Below, one piece after another: positions 58,380-64,000 of a stretch of 64,000 bases of DNA. A program made the position numbers and the translations under genes. Origin of the DNA: Histoplasma ohiense (Eukaryota > Ascomycota > Eurotiomycetes > Onygenales > Ajellomycetaceae); contig JAEVHH010000003.1 of assembly GCA_017607445.1 (NCBI GenBank), forward strand, positions 310,001 to 374,000. Direction: 5' to 3'. A model generated the notes under the pieces. It saw only the letters and a program-made list of their open reading frames with translations. It ran no database searches and had not been told where the DNA came from. Numbering within the stretch: position 1 is the stretch's first letter; every line of letters begins with the position of its first letter.

Positions 58380-58973
58380 TCTCGCCAACGGCTGCGGAGG
58401 ACCTCGCGAATCAAGAAAAGCTGTCCAGCAGAGATTTTGTGCTGGAGATCGATTGCGGTTTGCCGGGGCGGGATGACTAAGTAAGGGGCTTGTCCCGAAC
58501 AGGAAAGTTGACGGAGTTCCGCTGCCAACTCCGCAACGTCAAAGTCAACTAGTTCAACATCCGCCAGCAGTTTGTTGTTCGCAACAGCAGAACTCCGCTG
58601 GCAAACATTGTCTTTGCGCTGCGGACCAGACGGCATGGTATAAACTAGCGCGTGAACAAATCAAAAGGGAGCCATTGCACGGTTACTAGAATGTTGTGGA
58701 TCTCCACAGCGTCATCAGGGGGGATGACCGTCTTAATACACTACCGAATGAACCATCACCTTGCGGAAACATGAGGTATGAAGAGCGGAAGAGATTGAGG
58801 AGACTGGCAATATAAATAACAGCAATGAATACTCTTCCAGCATCCTTATCAAATCATTGGAATACAGAGTTAACATTCGAACACACCATTCTCCTTTCTA
58901 TAACAGACCAACTTGGTGTGAGTTGAGCTCAAAATTTCGAATTTCAAATTCCCTTTATCTAAGATATTCCAAC
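58380..58973. promoter_or_regulatory. shared upstream region of the Zn2Cys6 factor and the SDR gene
   Basis: This 594-base spacer lies between divergent starts. A TATAAAT at 58811-58817 lies 163 bases before the SDR start codon. CGG-type triplets that such a factor could bind are present near 58470-58630, but no matched pair was established. Confidence 0.5.
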
Positions 58974-60082
58974 ATGCCTCGCTTCGCAACGAAGACCGTT
59001 CATAAAAAGCCGTATGCGGCCATATCCCCAACTGCTCCCGAACACTCCCAAGCTGGCCAAACCGTGGTAATCACTGGTGGTGGCGGCGGTATCGGATTAG
59101 CCATTGCCAGAGCCTTCGCCCAAGCTGGCGCACAGAAAATCATCCTCCTAGGCCGTCGCTCAGAAGTTCTCTTTGATGCGGTCAAGCAACTGCAAAAGGA
59201 AGTCCCTGGATATTGTGGTGAACTGCAAGCCGTGCCATGCGACATCTCCGACAAGATGAGAGTCGCTCGGTTTTGGGATCGACTCAGGGAAGAAAATACC
59301 GCAGTCGATGTGCTCGTTCTGAACGCCGGAGTCATCGATCCCATAGGCGATATCCTGAAGGCCAAGCACAGCGACGCATGGGCTGCGTTTGACGGAAATA
59401 CACGTGCAAATTTGGATATGACACAACGATTCTTCAACAACATCGATGCTTTTCCAAATGGAAAGAAGAAGGTGAGAATTTGCTCCCCTGACCGGTATCA
59501 ATAATCTGCATTTTAGCTTTGCTGCTTGTTAAACTTAGCCTGGGCTGATACACCTTTCATTATTTTGTCCATATCGTACAGAGCGTGGTTCATGTATCCT
59601 CCGCAACAGCCGCCGATTACCATCTCAACCCGATCGCAGGTACATACGCTTCGAGCAAAGCTGCGTTTTTGGTCCTGCTACATCGCATTGCCATCCAGGA
59701 ACCCGTTGAGAAGGCTCAAATAATCAGCTTTGATCCTGGTTCCATTTACAGCCCAGGTGTAAAGGCTGCTGGTTTTTCGGAGCATAGTTATGACTGGGAT
59801 GATGGTATACACCCCTCCTTTCCCTCTTTTTGGCCCATCAATTTCCCTACGCAGCGGCACTGCCATCCATGGATTCTGGAGTAGGTTGCTAACATGTGCA
59901 AAAACTCGCCAGAAAATCTACCTGGCCAATTTGCTGTTTGGGCCACGTCCTCCGCTGCTGTTATGTTCCACGGACGCTTCGTTAAATCCTGTTGGGATGT
60001 CAATGAATTGCAAGGCGCTGAGGTCAAAGCGCACATAGACAATGACGACATGTTCTTAAAAATGGGAGTGATAGGCTATTAG
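58974..60082 (+). CDS. short-chain dehydrogenase/reductase
   Basis: An NAD(P)-dependent oxidoreductase of the classical SDR family, 296 residues in three exons: 58974-59471, 59582-59804, 59913-60082. The Rossmann motif TGGGGGIG is at 34-41, followed by the LLGRRS region and NAG (VLNAGVIDP). The active site reads HVSSATAADY then TYASSK: candidate catalytic residues are S173, Y188 and K192. The acceptor at 59912 was chosen because an earlier AG (59883) leads to an immediate stop; the join gives DWDDENLPGQFAVWATSSAA. Substrate is unknown. The Ser-Tyr spacing is a little longer than usual. Its divergent partner is a Zn2Cys6 regulator. Confidence 0.88.
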
Positions 60083-61576
60083 GTTACATGTCGATTTCGG
60101 ACAGAGTTGTATACTGTGTACACCTTTTAGTATGTTGTACTTGTTGTATCCATGAAATTATTTTTGCACAATAAGAACTGTTACATGATATACCGCACAT
60201 CTAGAAAGAAAGGAAGGAAGAAGAAAGAAAACGAAAGAAAAGAGCCGACACCACGCAGTATGGAACTCATTCCTCGATTTTAGGGGCAACTGAATTTCTA
60301 GTCTACTGGAGCAAAAGAGCTCGTTCATCACCTTGCCGTAATGTTTATTCGCTCACATGCCGTCCTCTTGATCGGGCAAGCAAAATCCCTCGTTCGAGTC
60401 GGCCAAATCTTTAGCCTAGAAGATGCAATGTGATTCACGCAATGGTCCTATACGATCTACATAGTAAACGTCTCAGTTGAGATTCCTCCATCGCAGTGCG
60501 GAGAGTTTCTTCAAGAAGCATTCTATTGCCTCCGCTTGGGTGACTAATAAGAGATCGTTGCTTTACATGTGCAGGGGTGTATGTCACCACTAGCGGACGC
60601 AGGCGACAAACACCAGGTGTACATACAAATGAATCGACAATGGGCACGGCGCAGGAAATGCTATCACTTCATTTCCGAGCGGAATGAAAGGGGGGTACTT
60701 CTCTTGATACGAGCTTCTTCTCAAACTGACCTATTTTCGGTGCTGGAGAGTGTGATCCAATTGCCTACGGGTCGACAAGTGATGTTCTTTCAATATTAAA
60801 TCAACTCCACCATCTCTCTAAACTTGGAAAATAAGGCGGGTTACAACGCATGACATTTCGCAAATAGTTCTGAAGCCAGGACTAACCTAAATCCGCCGTG
60901 ACCCCACTGTAGCCCCGTCGTGGCCGATGAGCATGCCCTTGTCAGTCGAGGACTGAGCCGATTTGGGCCGCCGTGGATTGGGTATGAACAAATTTTCCGC
61001 TGAAATCCCAAGCGGTGATGTGGAGTGGAATTAGCGGAGAATAAAGGGGAAACGAACCCCCGAAGTGTATGCTGCCGATCCCCGCGTCGAAAATGGAGAG
61101 AAAGGAGATTGAGAGCCACGGCCAACTCCAACGTGCAGGGCTGGCGTGATGAAAGAAAGAATGGATTGTGAATATCCATGGAATTATCTATCTGCTGAAC
61201 GAGAGTGAAGGCAAGTTATATGTTATCCCCGTATTATAGCAATTGTTTCTAATGGCTCACTTCTAACCACCTGCCAGCACAAAGTGTCTTCGACAAGATA
61301 TTTTTGGCAAGATATTATATATGACCACCACCCGACTTATCCAAACGAAAGCTGGCATAACTATGGAAAACGTATGTTGTAATATCGCCAAATAAACATA
61401 TCAAATAAGACCAAAGAAAAGCATCTCGAAAAGCAAAAAGAGCATAGAAAAGAAAGGAGATATAGAGGTCACGTGCTGGGCACGATTGCCAAAAAAAAAA
61501 AAAAAAAACAACCAAAGCCAACAGCGTAAAAGCAAATTGCTGTCATATAATCTCATATCGTGTCATGTGGAGTGGT
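60083..61576. other. 1.5 kb spacer between convergent SDR and HPPD genes
   Basis: It contains an A/G-rich run near 60200-60245 and an A17 run near 61493-61509. No frame here shows a motif. It should contain both 3' untranslated regions. Confidence 0.5.
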
Positions 61577-63019
<1,443 letters not shown>

Positions 63020-63176
63020 GGTCACTTGATATAGGTACCGCTCTGCAGCGTTCAGTTGCGCTGTGTCACTATGCTCCTGTGGTATGTTCAAAGTGATAGC
63101 AATGGAAATAGAGAGGAAGATCCAAGATTGATATCAGCACATGAAACAAAGGTGGCGCCACCGAGATACCTAACGG

Positions 63177-63183
63177 TTATATA
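63177..63183 (-). promoter_or_regulatory. TATA box of HPPD
   Basis: On the minus strand this reads TATATAA, 158 bases upstream of the HPPD start codon. Confidence 0.55.
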
Positions 63184-63532
63184 CTTGTACAGTACAGATA
63201 TATGTTTTGTTGACCAGAGCTTGGAACGGCTTGCCGGCAGCGGAAGCTGCGCCAGCTCCACCAGCCTATCCCCCTGCACTGATTAATATACTTGTTCCAG
63301 CGCGTTTTCCAGGGTTTCGCCCTCTGTACGGTGTTGGTTATTTTCGGTGGCCGTGGAAATAGCTCGGCTACTGTCGGGGCGGAATGTTGCGCGCCAATCA
63401 GAGTCGGCCCTGAGAACCGAACCTATCCTAAGCATCCGCTTACTCAGCACCGTCTTCGGCAGTGCGATTGCCATACAAAAAGTAGGTAGTTAGCCGTCGC
63501 CCAGCTTGGATCGACTGCCGAAGTGGAGAAAG

Positions 63533-63540
63533 TATATAAT
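63533..63540 (+). promoter_or_regulatory. TATA box of the TTC36-like gene
   Basis: TATATAAT lies about 160 bases upstream of the start codon, mirroring the spacing of the HPPD box on the other strand. A second AT-rich cluster follows at 63555-63605. Confidence 0.5.
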
Positions 63541-63696
63541 TTGTAGACTCAGATCTCAGATATATATAGGCCTATCTTTACATACTGATATAAATAGATA
63601 TATATCCAGCTATCATTTTCCTCCCCCAACATCCCTCTTTAACTGACGTAGTATGAACAGACAAGTAACGAAATAATTATCTAGCCCTATGAGAAA

Positions 63697-64000
63697 ATGG
63701 CCCCCTCAGCAACGACGATAAACTCTTGCGCCCCTCGCCTCTCCTCCAACGACTCCGCTGTCCTCCAAGCCCTCTTTGACGCTGAGGCATCCCCCCGCAA
63801 TGCCTCGGCTGGCATCCACGTCGACCCTTCTCTCCCCCAGCAACTACCTGGCATATCCCCAAACGAGCTCTCAGCACTGCAGGCGCTCGAACGCGCCGCG
63901 ATAATCCCCTTACAAGCAGACACAGAGGCGGAGCAGATACGAGACGCCGTGGAGAAGCTGACGGCCATCATTGAGACGAATAAGGGCTATGCGTCAGCGT
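63697..64000 (+). CDS. TTC36: TTC36-like tetratricopeptide protein (3' truncated by window)
   Basis: The first 101 codons of a frame that runs off the right edge. It begins MAPSATTINSCAPRLSSNDS and includes the hallmark SNDSAVLQALFDAEASP near the N-terminus, then LSALQALERAAIIPLQ and a repeat-like segment RDAVEKLTAIIETNKGYASA. This is the order expected of TTC36 homologues: a short SND.AVL...F motif, a linker, then the first TPR helix pair ending with Y-A-S-A. The remaining repeats lie outside. In mammals TTC36 (HBP21) is reported to bind and stabilise HPPD; fungal homologues are uncharacterised as far as I know. It sits head-to-head with HPPD. The call rests on the motif, not a search. Confidence 0.7.
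   Translation, partial: MAPSATTINSCAPRLSSNDSAVLQALFDAEASPRNASAGIHVDPSLPQQLPGISPNELSALQALERAAIIPLQADTEAEQIRDAVEKLTAIIETNKGYASA

Overview
The window is nuclear DNA of a filamentous ascomycete. Short GT-AG introns (about 50-190 bases) interrupt most genes, the genes are compact, and the intergenic spacers are long and partly low-complexity. A BYS1-type antigen gene, a BAS2-like secreted cysteine-rich gene, a fungal Rap1 with BRCT/Myb/RCT layout, and the general gene style point to Eurotiomycetes. Onygenales (the group holding the dimorphic fungi) is my best guess, but nothing in the sequence fixes the species.

Layout. 0-7.6 kb: the tail of an unidentified membrane protein, then a 7.3 kb stretch in which I find no convincing gene. 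7.6-19.3 kb: a dense housekeeping block with CCT5 (-), an HP1-type chromodomain protein (+), RAP1 (-), SWF1 palmitoyltransferase (+) and an Ataxin-10/Ctr86 protein (+). CCT5/HP1 and RAP1/SWF1 are divergent pairs sharing short promoters; HP1 and RAP1 converge. 19.4-20.0 kb: a non-coding element bounded by 30-base terminal inverted repeats (MITE-like). 20.5-24.1 kb: a RING protein (-) and a fused PNPOx-like/ferredoxin-reductase flavoprotein (-). 24-34 kb: gene-poor, with two small secreted proteins (BAS2-like with a duplicated module, and BYS1) and a one-exon membrane protein (-). 34.3-42.6 kb: GMPPA-type mannose-1-phosphate guanylyltransferase (-), a dynamin/Mx-like GTPase (+) and cytosolic lysyl-tRNA synthetase (+). 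43-45.2 kb: simple repeats and a decayed phosphotransferase-family pseudogene. 46.6-56 kb: a disordered CxxC protein (+), COX15 (-) and a BTB/POZ protein (+). 57-64 kb: a Zn2Cys6 regulator (-) divergent from a short-chain dehydrogenase (+), then 4-hydroxyphenylpyruvate dioxygenase (-) divergent from a TTC36-like gene (+) that runs off the right edge.

How genes may work together. Rap1 and HP1 both act in telomere/heterochromatin biology and lie next to each other. The most suggestive pair is HPPD with the TTC36-like gene: in mammals TTC36 is reported to stabilise HPPD, so a head-to-head fungal pair would be a genomic echo of that link. The Zn2Cys6/SDR pair looks like a regulator and target. 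Exon coordinates were built by hand from splice signals, reading frame and recalled family motifs. No database search was possible.
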